DNA of 64,000 bases. Source: Bolinopsis microptera (lineage: Eukaryota; Ctenophora; Tentaculata; Lobata; Bolinopsidae). Location of the stretch: positions 19,326,740-19,390,739 of the forward strand of contig NC_087074.1 of the NCBI RefSeq assembly GCF_026151205.1. The letters run 5' to 3'. Made by a program: the position numbers and the translations under genes. The notes below the pieces were generated by a model. It was not told the origin of the DNA, searched no databases, and was given only the letters and a program-made list of their open reading frames with translations. Below are positions 37,583 through 49,500 of this stretch, piece after piece (the stretch's first letter is position 1; each line of letters starts with the position of its first letter).

Positions 37583-40500
37583 AGGTTGACCAATATTTCC
37601 ACAAGAGTGAGATCTCCTGAACAGTCACCATCCTCTTCGAACTCCGGGAATATAACTGGATTAGCAGCAGATTACAACCAGCCTAGCTGTTCCTCAACTC
37701 CTGACGATGTCGACCCCATTCAGTAAGTTCATCTAACTAAATAAAAGCTGTTTCGTATTTATGCTGACAAAATTGATAAATATGTGAGAAAACTGTCTCA
37801 TAAAAGTTATAAATTAAAAAGGCTAAACGACAACAAATTGTTCAAATACTAGATTAAAGTTAGAATCAAAATCTATGTATACACAAATTACTCGATCTGC
37901 TATTCAATAAACTTAAAACATCAACTGAACAGCTAGTACGTGATTGTGATCGTGTGATGTAATGACATGTACAGTGATAACAGATAATAAGGTAAAAGAT
38001 ACAATACATGTGAGATGGTGTATACACAATGTGAGTGAAAATATAGTGACATTTTAATTCACAGGACAAAGATTGGTTACCAAACGTGCATGACAAGGAT
38101 TTAGACGTGCACCAGATGTACGACAACATGGTCCCTGTGATGCTTCGGCGTGGAATCAGCTGTGCCGCCATGGTAGACGTTTTTCGAGTGATTCACCACT
38201 CCATTGTAACAGAGAAACAGCCATTGACGGGGACCCATCGGCTCTTGACAGAGGCTGAGATGAGGACGGCTGCCAATAACGTCCGGGAACAGTTCATTTC
38301 TAGTCTGGGACAGCTCGAATTCAATGGTAAGAAGTAAGAAGCAATCCAAATAATGAATGATATATTGTACAAAAATATAGATCATCACCCGATTTACATG
38401 TTTTAATTTTTATAGCTATCTATTTTGACGGCAAAGAAAGCGAGAGTTTGGTTTGGCTCGACGGAAAGAACCAAAAGATCAGGGAAGAAACATACACTAT
38501 ATTGGCATATCCTGGTGCACATTCTCTAGGATTCGTCACTATAGATGACAAGACAGGTTTTTATTGTGCATTGTGTTTCAAGTCAAACAACTTATCGTAC
38601 CATCTTAACATCTTAACATCTTAAAATTATGACATCTTAACATCGTAACATCTTAAGGCTGACCCTGGCATCGCGGATACTAAGGTACTACGTATCTGAT
38701 CCTGTAGTCAGGAGAGAGGAGGTGGACACGCTGGCACGTTATGTGGTTCAGGTGTACTATAGGGTAAGTACTTCAATAGTTCGAGTATCACCTCGCCTAG
38801 GTCTTATCTGAGATTTTGAATAAAAATAAAAATTGCATAATATAGTTTTTGCAATTTGAATTAATTATCATGCCCCCAAACTATTGACTGTAGCTACAAT
38901 ACCCATTTACGAACATTTGTGCCAATCATCACCTTTTTCCAGACCAGAAATTTGATGAATATTAAGTATTAATCAATTTTGCTAAATATTTAAATCGTCA
39001 CTTTATGAAATGAAACTAAATTTAGCCATATATTCTGTTCCTGATAAGTGATACTGTAATAATTATACTCATTACTCAAGCATTCAAATTTCAGATGCAC
39101 GCTCAGATCAAACTGCGTCCTCTTATTGAGGATGGGGCTTATCATGTTCTTACAAGGTTGACCAATATTTCCACAAGAGTGAGATCTCCTGAACAGTCAC
39201 CATCCTCTTCGAACTCCGGGAATATAACTGGATTAGCAGCAGATTACAACCAGCCTAGCTGTTCCTCAACTCCTGACGATGTCGACCCCATTCAGTAAGT
39301 TCATCTAACTAAATAAAAGCTGTTTCGTATTTATGCTGACAAAATTGATAAATATGTGAGAAAACTGTCTCATAAAAGTTATAAATTAAAAAGGCTAAAC
39401 GACAACAAATTGTTCAAATACTAGATTAAAGTTAGAATCAAAATCTATGTATACACAAATTACTCGATCTGCTATTCAATAAACTTAAAACATCAACTGA
39501 ACAGCTAGTACGTGATTGTGATCGTGTGATGTAATGACATGTACAGTGATAACAGATAATAAGGTAAAAGATACAATACATGTGAGATGGTGTATACACA
39601 ATGTGAGTGAAAATATAGTGACATTTTAATTCACAGGACAAAGATTGGTTACCAAACGTGCATGACAAGGATTTAGACGTGCACCAGATGTACGACAACA
39701 TGGTCCCTGTGATGCTTCGGCGTGGAATCAGCTGTGCCGCCATGGTAGACGTTTTTCGAGTGATTCACCACTCCATTGTAACAGAGAAACAGCCATTGAC
39801 GGGGACCCATCGGCTCTTGACAGAGGCTGAGATGAGGACGGCTGCCAATAACGTCCGGGAACAGTTCATTTCTAGTCTGGGACAGCTCGAATTCAATGGT
39901 AAGAAGTAAGAAGCAATCCAAATAATGAATGATATATTGTACAAAAATATAGATCATCACCCGATTTACATGTTTTAATTTTTATAGCTATCTATTTTGA
40001 CGGCAAAGAAAGCGAGAGTTTGGTTTGGCTCGACGGAAAGAACCAAAAGATCAGGGAAGAAACATACACTATATTGGCATATCCTGGTGCACATTCTCTA
40101 GGATTCGTCACTATAGATGACAAGACAGGTTTTTATTGTGCATTGTGTTTCAAGTCAAACAACTTATCGTACCATCTTAACATCTTAACATCTTAAAATT
40201 ATGACATCTTAACATCGTAACATCTTAAGGCTGACCCTGGCATCGCGGATACTAAGGTACTACGTATCTGATCCTGTAGTCAGGAGAGAGGAGGTGGACA
40301 CGCTGGCACGTTATGTGGTTCAGGTGTACTATAGGGTAAGTACTTCAATAGTTCGAGTATCACCTCGCCTAGGTCTTATCTGAGATTTTGAATAAAAATA
40401 AAAATTGCATAATATAGTTTTTGCAATTTGAATTAATTATCATGCCCCCAAACTATTGACTGTAGCTACAATACCCATTTACGTACATTTGTGCCAATCA

Positions 40501-40726
40501 TCACCTTTTTCCAGACCAGAAATTTGATGAATATTAAGTATTAATCAATTTTGCTAAATATTTAAATCGTCACTTTATGAAATGAAACTAAATTTAGCCA
40601 TATATTCTGTTCCTGATAAGTGATACTGTAATAATTATACTCATTACTCAAGCATTCAAATTTCAGATGCACGCTGAGATCAAACTGCGTCCTCTTATTG
40701 AGGATGGGGCTTATCATGTTTTTACA
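37583..40726 (+). repeat. 1572-bp in-frame tandem duplication inside the transposase gene
   Basis: 37583-39154 and 39155-40726 are almost identical, differing at only a few sites (for example near 38909 and 40481). 1572 is divisible by 3. At the join an exon encoding IEDGAYHVLTR runs straight into LTNISTRVRSPEQ in the same frame, making a fused exon 39095-39294. Confidence 0.95.
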
Positions 40727-41349
40727 AGCCTCACACTCAATAATGACATACAACTTTCGCCAAAAGAACGAACAGCAGTTTTGAAGAAAGTTTGTAACAA
40801 TAGTTACTTCGCTCATCCTGAAGCAATTATTGTTTGCAGTCTCGGTGAGAAATTAGTACATGTTTTATTTTAGTGGATATTTGTTGTCACGAAGCTCTTG
40901 TTACAGTTTAGTTATTTAAATTGTTCACCTTTGTCCCCGCTTTTGGTTCTGTTCCTTTAAATAAATGTGAATGAAAATACTCCTCAAGGTGACGCAGATA
41001 GAGCTGTTCGGGAAAAAGGCGTGGCTCTCTGCAGGCAGCTTATAGAACTTGAGCAGAAGGGCATGAACCGGACAATACGCCCGAATGGAAAACCGCGGAT
41101 ATTTTGCAAGCCAGAGATTAACAGAAATGCAAAATCGTACCTTGACCTTGTCATTTACAACACTGACATCGAGGATAAAAATCCGGTGAGAAAGACTAAG
41201 TCTTTCAAACCGTACCATTTATTTGGTCTCTGTTACAAAACTGCGTGCAGTAAGTTCATTTCAAATTGTATTTACTATGACGTAACTATTAATATTATAT
41301 TATTGTATTAATAAAGTGATTGACATACGTTTGTATTCAAAGCTATAAG

Positions 41350-42881
41350 GTCAAGTTCGGAGACAACCTGTACATAAAATCAGTCACTAATTACACTCAT
41401 TTCACTGCCATGAACGGTAAAATTAATTATAATTCCTCTGACAGTCCAAGGGGTACAGGCTCTTCAGATATTATACTCCTAACCTTTCTATTATGATATC
41501 TGGGTTCAAAATTTAAATAACTCAACCTTGGTGGAGACAGTGGCCACCTGAAAAGTACAAAAATAAAGGGGCTGTAAATCACTTATGAAAATAATATTTA
41601 CTCCAAATTTCACAATTTAAAGTTACGTAAGACAGGTGGGTACTCAAAAAGTGCCGGTTGAGCAGATTTGTCTGCTCAACACAGGTGGAGCAGCTCACTG
41701 ACTACATGAGCTAATATAAGTGACTAGAACTAACCCTCTCATGCTTTTTAATTGCTCTAAAGTCCTAATATTTAATATTATGGGATATACCAATCATATT
41801 TCATAGAAAAGGATCCTCAGAATCTGCTCAACCAAGGTGGAGACAGCATAACATGCAGTTCAAAATCTGTTATTCTGTAGTTTAAGAGCTGTAGAGTGAC
41901 TGTGGCAGTCCATTTGCAATACCAATGATTCTAAATCATCTACCAACTCATATTACAAGGCATCCTTGCTGAAAAGTACACTCAACATAGGTGGAGACTC
42001 AAATTTGGCAAATTCGGGCGTAAATTCGACCTCAGAAGTAAAGGTTCTCCACCGCGGTTGAGTGGTTGATGGCTAGTTTGATGAGTTGTATACATGCTAA
42101 AGGGTCACCCAATGTTATTTCTTCCAGAAATCAACTGCCAAAGCTCAACTCAACCCGGTGGGGCCAGTTTTTATGCATTTTTTAATGTTTTAATGTTTAA
42201 TCAACAATTTCTCCACCTTGTTGAGTACCTTTTCACAACTTTGATAGTTTTTTCATTTGCTAGAACACTTTGCTTTAAGACAGAAGGGGTAACAGTTTTA
42301 CGATCCCCTACAGTAGCAGTTAACAGAGCAGATTAGAATTAGTGATAAAACCAATGAATTTAGGCATGTTTGACAGGCTTTTTACTGTTTCTTAATGAAA
42401 GATCTCCACCCTGTTGAGCGTCAATGGAAAAAACAAAATTTAACGGGAAGTAGAAAAGGCCGAGACGCAACTTTCTAGCTAACCTAGAACTCTCTAAACC
42501 TTTCTCCAACCCCGGTTGAGCAGCTTTGAAAAGTGCATTTAATTTCTCCACCTCGGTTGAGCACTTAAATAAAATATTGATAAAACCATCAGATTGCAAA
42601 TTTGATGAAGTTTGTGTTACCAATAACCTTTTCCACCTTAATCAAAAGATTCTTCAACTAGAGCCAGTCTCCACCTTAAATCTCCACCTTTAAAGGATTT
42701 GTTTAATACCACCTGTATCTGCTCAACCGTTCAACCTTTTAATTTTATTTTTTTACTCAGAGAAAGTCCTGAAAAATGTCTTGTCAGCCATATAATCAGG
42801 GAGTTTCATTCTGTGTTGAGCTGGCTGCACCACACACTTCAAAAAAAGTAAAAAATGTACAGGTTGTCTCCGAACTTGACC
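41350..42881. mobile_element. Nested TIR element in the last transposase intron, about 1.53 kb
   Basis: Ends GGTCAAGTTCGGAGACAACC and its complement (42857-42881), flanked by ATAA on both sides. The interior has no convincing ORF. It holds at least ten copies of a near-palindromic 16-mer, CTCAACCNNGGTGGAG, mostly forward in the left half and mostly reverse in the right half. Confidence 0.8.
41521..42563. promoter_or_regulatory. Dispersed CTCAACCNNGGTGGAG motif array
   Basis: Forward copies at 41521, 41675, 41827, 41981 and 42149. Reverse copies at 42046, 42211, 42403, 42503 and 42544. Half-motifs lie at 41653, 42630, 42668 and 42680. Mismatches fall mainly in the two central bases and one arm position. 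Likely protein-binding sites (transposase or host factor); function inferred only. Confidence 0.75.
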
Positions 42882-43628
42882 ATAAGGTCAAAGTGAAAAC
42901 AATACGGATGGTATTGAATTTAAAAAGGAAAGTTTATGATAACAAGTTATATTTCAGAAGAGCTGAAGTGGGCTGCAGTCACTATTCCATCGGTAGTAAG
43001 GGTGCATCCCTCTGATCCTGATCAATTCGACAGGTTCATAGAATCACCTTTGGTGACGAAATATCCCTGCCACCAGCAAGCAGTCGAAAGAGCGGTGGCA
43101 CTGATGACAGAATCAAAGCTGAAGTGTGCTAACAAAGACATGAAAGCAGGACACCACATTGTTGTCTCTGAGGAGAGGCAACAAAATCCAGGAAAACAGA
43201 GGAAGTTCAAAAAACTAATGAAATGATTTATTAAAAGAGAACACTCGTTATATAATATTTTGTATGATGTTTCACAATATTGAGTTTATTCCCGAAAATT
43301 TCGAGACTACTTCTTTAAAATTAGCTTTCTCTGGATGATATGCAGACTGCAGCGAAGAAATATCAAACAGTCATAAATATGTTAGTGATACCATCGCTAT
43401 ACTTCGTCCACACACTGAACTTAGCAATCTTGATTATAAGTATTAAACAATGCAATATATATATAAATAGATTTTAATTCCAAGTGTTCGTAGAATAATT
43501 GAAAACGTAGCACTGTAAATGCGCCAGCTATTCAACTTATGATAACTTAATCAAATTGATGACATTCAAGTGCATTTTGAAAAAATTTACCCGATACTAT
43601 GATATTTTTTATAGTAATAACACGACGT

Positions 43629-44490
43629 TCAATTCAAGCCCATTCAATGACTGATGTGCGGATCACAGGCTTCGTTATTGACAATAACTGAGATTAGGCA
43701 GATATAGTGGTTCCAGTCGTTACCTGGGGACCCCAGGCTGTAATATTCAGAAAAATTGAAGCTGCGGCGGAATGACAATCTGGGATGAGTGCGGTCCAGG
43801 AATGCCAGCCGTTCAGCTTAATGTAAAAACTGTATTACAATTGATAGCATCATTACAATTTCAATCACGTTTTAGAGCAATTTACACGAGAGTAGGACAA
43901 TTATAACCTGTTTAATCTTGTTCGGCGTCATCGAAAACATAGGGTTACAAGGTTTCCGCTTCGATTTCCATCAATAAAAAATCCTTCTAATTTCGATTCT
44001 CTGGGCCAGCTGTCTGCTGGGTTTCAGAAGGTGGTACCAGATGCAATGCTGCTATAATTGAGCGCTCAGCTGCTCTAATTGGGTCCAATTACACCCGATA
44101 CACGATATTATTCCATATAAGGCCTGATCAAGTAGCTTCAGCTCTGGTGACGTCACAAAATCTCCTAGTCGGCATACGACACGTTACGAATGTGATCACG
44201 TGCCCGAGGCTTTACGAATCAAGGTCACGTGATAGGATTAGCGGTCACGTGATAGGACTGAATGTCACGTGACCTCAGTTATCCCTTATATGGCACAACT
44301 AGCTGCAATTGATCAGCTCTTAATTAGGCTGAAATCCTTGACAGGCCTATAATTACCCAATTTTAAATGAACGATATCTCATCCTACAGAATGATGAGAG
44401 CGTAAACAAAATGCTTCCCGGAATCAGCACAATGCAGGGAACAAGATGCTGTTGGAATATCAATTATTCATCTTCCACCCGTAGTCCCTA
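43629..44490 (-). repeat. Right terminal inverted repeat of the 11.2-kb transposon
   Basis: Inverted copy of 33289-34172, ending CCCGTAGTCCCTA and followed by the ATGTAGTG duplication. The inner end, near GTTCAATTCAAGCCCATTC, is slightly more diverged. Confidence 0.9.
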
Positions 44491-44517
44491 ATGTAGTGGA
44501 TACAGAATTTTCAAACA

Positions 44518-45592
44518 CTGACCAGGTCAAAGAGACCGGGTGACCATCTCATGCTTAAGGGGACATACACCAAAACCTTTTTTGCCGGGACCCGGGATTT
44601 GACTTCATATTATGAAAGTATAGATTACAACTGTATGATTTGAGGCATTGAAAAATTTTTTTGAGAGTACGCACATTCGGAAAAAAAATTATTTTCTTTT
44701 TCGAAAGTTTTGGAAATTTTGAGAAGTCTGTCACTGTAATACCGATATTTCAGTCATTTTAAACGTTTTTTGGCTGATTTTTTAACTGAACATTATTTAC
44801 AATCCGCACAAGAAGCCCTTTTAAAGGATTTTATAATTAAAATATAGATGACGAAGTTACAGACCAAACAAGGTCGAAAGAAGCAAAATTGAAATTTTTG
44901 TAAAAATCAAAGTTGTATATTTTACCATTCACCCAGGTCATAAGATATCGCTTCAAAAATTCTTGTGAGTGTAGCTGATGATTATATCCAACTTTTTGGA
45001 ACAGGATTTATCTCAATTTTGAGTTAGGTATGAAATGTGGCCTCAAACGACTTAGTAAAATTCATCGTAAAAATGGGCCAAACTTGGCAGATTTAAGGCT
45101 TAAAATGCCTATAACTCAAAAATTATCAGTTTTTTTGAAATAATTTTTACAGAATCGTAATCAGCTTGAGAAGACGAATCTTTTAGATTCTTGTGCGGAT
45201 TGTAAATAATGTTCAGTTAAAAAATCAGCCAAAAAACGTTTAAAATGACTGAAATATCGGTATTACAGTGACAGACTTCTCAAAATTTCCAAAACTTTCG
45301 AAAAAGAAAATAATTTTTTTTTCGAATGTGCGTACTCTCAAAAAAAATTTTCAATGCCTCAAACCTTACAGTTGTAATCTATACTTTCATAATATGAAGT
45401 CAAATCCCGGGTCCCGGCAAAAAAGGTTTTGGTGTATGTCCCCTTAAGATACCAAAGAATAAAAAGTCCAAAGTTGATGACAGATGTTTCTCAGGCCATG
45501 CATGGAACTCTCTTCCACTGTTGTTGAGATGTATTAATGATACCAACTGTTTCAAGCGAATGTTAAAGAACCATTTATATAATCAGTTTTGA
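44518..45592 (+). pseudogene. C-terminal end of a non-LTR reverse transcriptase ORF, split by a foldback
   Basis: Reads LTRSKRPGDHLML up to the TTAA at 44555, resumes after the inserted element as KIPKNKKSKVDDRCF then SGHAWNSLPLLLRC, and stops at 45592. This is the usual tail of CR1/L2-like RT proteins. A 3' UTR follows to about 45930, ending GATATAAATACCTCATTTCA. The upstream RT is missing because the 11.2-kb transposon sits immediately before it. Confidence 0.7.
44555..45447. mobile_element. TTAA-flanked foldback element, 885 bp
   Basis: The element 44559-45443 starts GGGGACATACACCAAAACC and ends with the complement. TTAA lies on both sides. Inverted repeats of about 255 bp pair 44559-44815 with 45185-45443. 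A TTAA target suggests mobilisation by a piggyBac- or Kolobok-type transposase. No ORF. Confidence 0.88.
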
Positions 45593-46302
45593 TGTTATTT
45601 CTTTCCATTTGTCTTCACTTTACAAGACACTTTGGCTTTCATTTTTTACCGCACTCCATTTTATGTCTTGATCTTAACCTTTCTAGGATCTGTTTCATTT
45701 TGGTTGATTATGTCACTTTACTTACCTTCATTATACCTACATGTATTGTATAATGGTTTCTGCTTCTACTTAGTTTAGTGTGGTTTACAATAAAAGATGT
45801 TTTAATTTTGTCTTTGCCTTATAATGGAGTTATACTCACAGTCAGCCGCTCTGACATGGTTAACCACCTTCCTTGTGTTGTTGGTTAATCATATGAGCGG
45901 GATATAAATACCTCATTTCATTTCAATGGTACGTTCACAGTACATTCACAGTACAGTACTTCACAACCAGAATCCGCCTCCCCACTAGACAGTAGACATA
46001 TAATATTGTTTATGTCATTATGATTGATCTCATTTTATTTCATCTTTACAGGTTTAAGTGGCTCCTAGTAGCTTTAGGCAACCAAATTATCAGGTCAACA
46101 GAAACAGCAATTTTTGGGGCCAGCCCTTCAATTGACAATAATGCCTTGCAAATCTCAAACTCAATTATTTTTAGCCCTGTACGGCATGATTATCATGTGT
46201 TAATCGTTAATCAGTCAATTTTTCACTGGAATTTTGTTGTAACTCATAACAGTCACTCAAAAAGGTGACAGTATCAACAACAGACTCTTTTACCTGCCCC
46301 CC

Positions 46303-46334
<32 letters not shown>

Positions 46335-46557
46335 TTCAGCTATCACTCTCCCACCAGGGTTATTAAACATTTTCTATACAACTAAGAGCAGTATTTGTCG
46401 CAGCTGGTGATATTTTAATAATGACTTTTAACTTTTAATCAGTTTAAGAGGAACTCAGACGTTTTGAATATAATTGCATTTTACCAGTCTGGTTTTATAT
46501 GAGATATTAAATTATATTTGCGATAAATAACACTTTGAACACGATATCCTAGTTCAG
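45593..46557. other. Retrotransposon 3' UTR, poly(C) tract, upstream flank of the C1 exon
   Basis: Begins with the non-LTR 3' UTR. About 46020-46268 has a short open frame without a domain. A C-rich tract of about 45 bp lies near 46290-46334. The last part is intron sequence ending in the acceptor TTCAG at 46557. Confidence 0.5.
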
Positions 46558-49500
46558 TGCTGTATGTCAAAGGATGTGATACCAGATGTTCTCAGCACTC
46601 ATCTATTTCGAAGGAGCAGAGCACCTGTACGCTGCAGAGCCTGTGAAAATTACGTTTATTTAAAAGGCAGCGAATGTCAGAAATGCGGTATCGTGTGCCA
46701 TAGGAAGTGTTTAAAGAGTTTGTCTATCAAATGTGGTGGCCACCCATTGCCCCATAAGGTATTATAAGTTTAATTTTATATGATATAATAATGCTGCTGA
46801 TCTTCATAAGTTCAATATTTAAACGATTGCTTCATGATCCTGCTTCTAATCAGGAATGTTAATCCCAGCTAGTTCTGACCACTACCATCATTTGAGGTAC
46901 TATGTGCCATCTGCTATCCCCTGCTTAGCAAAGTCAGAAGGACCAGTCGTTTTAAAAATGATTAAGACAGATTAAAAAAGTCGTGGTTAAATATATAATG
47001 ATGATAGACACATTTAGTACTGGCAATTAGTACTGACCAGTGACCAACCATGACCATTTGGGGAAACTTTGGTTTGTTATAATACAGATCTTACTACTAT
47101 AATACTCCTTTAAGAAACGGTCACAAACAAACGATTTGCATTATTTGGGAGGGCAAGACTTTTAATTGCCCATAAACAGTATAAACAATATAAATAAATA
47201 GCTTACGTAGATAAAAAAGTAACTGAATATTACAGGTCCCAACATTCGGGGTTGATTTCTCCACACATTTGTGTGCAACACACTGCACAATTCCTTACGT
47301 GGTTTTCAAATGTGTAAAACACATTGAAACCACTGGAATGGATATCAAGGTCAGTTCAATCATTGTTGTTACAAAATTTTATATTTTTTTCTTTCTTAAT
47401 TGTGATTGTTATTTAGTCAGTAAATAACAACCTCACAACGGCTAATGCAAATGACCCACCATATTTTGTAACCCGATGATCCGAATCGTAACTGCTGGTG
47501 TCTATTAAATTTACCAATAATTGGTAATTCCCTTGATAATACTCCAGCTCGCTAATCTCTATATTCAGGGAATATACCGTGTAGCCGGGGCTAAGAGCAA
47601 GATGCAGAGTTTGTGCAGAAGCTTCGAGAACGGGTTGGATCTGGTCGAGTTGAACGACAAGTCGCCTCACTTGGTTTCATCTGTCTTGAAACTTTACCTC
47701 CGACAGGTTTGATAAATTTGATTTGATTAAATTTACTGATAAAATCTTGGCATGATTTTCGTATACTAGCAGATCGTTGTTATGTGTTCTAGACAGCTAA
47801 ATTTGGATCTAGAAACTTCGAAGCAGCTGGTTTAACGTCATCCTTTAAATTAGATTAGTTTAAACGGTTCATGTTTTAACACCGATAATTTTCTTATTTC
47901 AGCTACCAGAACCACTTCTACTGCATTCCAACTACGAGGACCTGATAAGGATTGCTTTGAACCAGCAAGAGAACGGAGCTGATCTGCAGACCCTGCTAAA
48001 ACAACTGCATGCAATCCTGGAGAAGCTTCCCAAAGCTAACAGATTCACACTGCGTTTTATTGTTGAACATCTAAACAGAATTAGTCTTAATGAGGTTTGG
48101 CTGAATTTCGGAAATTCTATACTTCCGGGATATTTCAGGGGAACGTTTTAAAAATTCAAGTTCAATTGATTTAAAGTCTGACACATTCATTGAAGGTTTC
48201 GTTAAAAATAGGTCTCATGTACACTTTACACTGTTTTTCTCAGGGGCTGAATCAGATGACGTCAGTTAACCTGGGTATAGTGTTCGGACCTACCCTGATC
48301 AGACCGAAACACGAGCACTCCTCGGCTAGTATCGTGCACATCAACCATCACAGCATGATCACCCAACTCCTTATTGAGAATCCATCTGCTTTTATCGTGA
48401 GTTCATTACGTCATTCTAATAGTCACTGTAATAGTGTATTTATTTTATAACTTTATCAGACCGGTGTAATCTCATAAGTGATATTGCATCAATTATTGTT
48501 GCACAATTCAGTAATGATATTGGACGAAAAGTCAGCCTTAACCAGCTGTTGATGAAGACCCCCCCCCCCGGCCCCCTTAACCAGCTGTTGTGTATCTGAT
48601 TGAAAAGGGACATGTTTTATATCATAGAACCATTGGTATTCTACAAGATATTGTAATCTAGAGTTACACAACCCCTTGGTGTTACGAGGATATATAATGG
48701 ACCACGTTCACACAATTTGCAATTCAGTCAAGGTTTATCTCGGCTGCCAAAATCTGGCCACTAATAGACTAAAATTACACTTAAAGCTCACAGTTTGGAG
48801 AGCAACGTTTGAAGGGCCGTGGTCCATTGCAGTGGGGTCTACTCGAGCCTCTCCAGATCAATACTCGTGGACTCCAGTGTGGATTAGGTCCGTAGTTGGA
48901 TTACTCTGTATTACTCTGTATTGAGCTGCGACGAATCATTTCCTTGGAAGATAAACTTGACAAGTGTCTGATTGATCCACTGTTATGTAATGTCACAAAT
49001 AAATCTATCAAGCGTTTCAACGGCCATAAACGGTCCTAACTTAAGTTTAATTAGAGCTAGTAACTAACGTTAATAACTAACTATAGTTAGCACTGTTTAT
49101 GGCCATTAAAAAGCCGTTTCAGAAAAGCTAAAACTTACAAAATAACACCTAGCATGTCACGCAGTGTACCTGTATTACCATCATCTGGCCACTATTAATG
49201 AAACTTGTGGAGTAATGTCTGAAGCGCAAATTATTTGATGCAAGCTGACATTTGGAGATTAAATTGTTTCGAGTATTACTTAATATGGTGCAGTGGACAG
49301 CTACAGTCAATGGAAAATAATCGACAATAATCTGATTATACTTAAAACCAAATCTAGGTAAACTATAGGTAAAAATATAATATTAATCATAAGCTAAAAT
49401 GTACTAATCTTTGTATTCTAAATGGGGAAAAAGAAGCAACATTGTCAGTCAGTCGAGAAAATTGTCAGTCAGGCTATATGGCAGCTTTGTAGATGTTGTG

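Larger units (their letters stand above)
36365..43226 (+). pseudogene. Intron-containing transposase gene, duplicated and missing its centre
   Basis: Exons: 36365-36627, 37100-37264, 37570-37722, 38065-38326, 38416-38556, 38658-38763, 39095 onward (fused), copies of these at +1572, then 40667-40844, 40989-41249, 42958-43226. The motif order IYFDGKESESLVWLDGKNQ, PGAHSLGFVTIDDKTG, LTLASRILRYYV, IKLRPLIEDGAYHVF, NNSYFAHPEAI, KYPCHQQAVERAV matches a transposase-like family that I recall as widespread in cnidarian and arthropod genomes. Relatives have about 150-200 residues between DDKTG and LTLASR, with CDGT and LHxNELPLRH motifs. Here only 101 bp of CATCTTAA-type repeats lie there, so the presumed catalytic centre is lost. 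The 37722/38065 junction also does not keep frame as read. Product probably inactive. Confidence 0.7.
33281..44498. mobile_element. 11.2-kb DNA transposon with about 860-bp TIRs and 8-bp target duplication
   Basis: Ends are TAGGGACTACGGGTGG at 33289 and its complement ending at 44490. ATGTAGTG flanks both sides (33281-33288, 44491-44498). The left TIR runs to about 34172 and the right TIR starts at about 43629, with few differences. Inside: a snap-back element, a SINE-like hammerhead, an intron-containing transposase gene on the plus strand, and a nested element. TSD length and the TAGGG end suit hAT-like families, but the very long TIRs do not. Superfamily not assigned. Confidence 0.9.
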
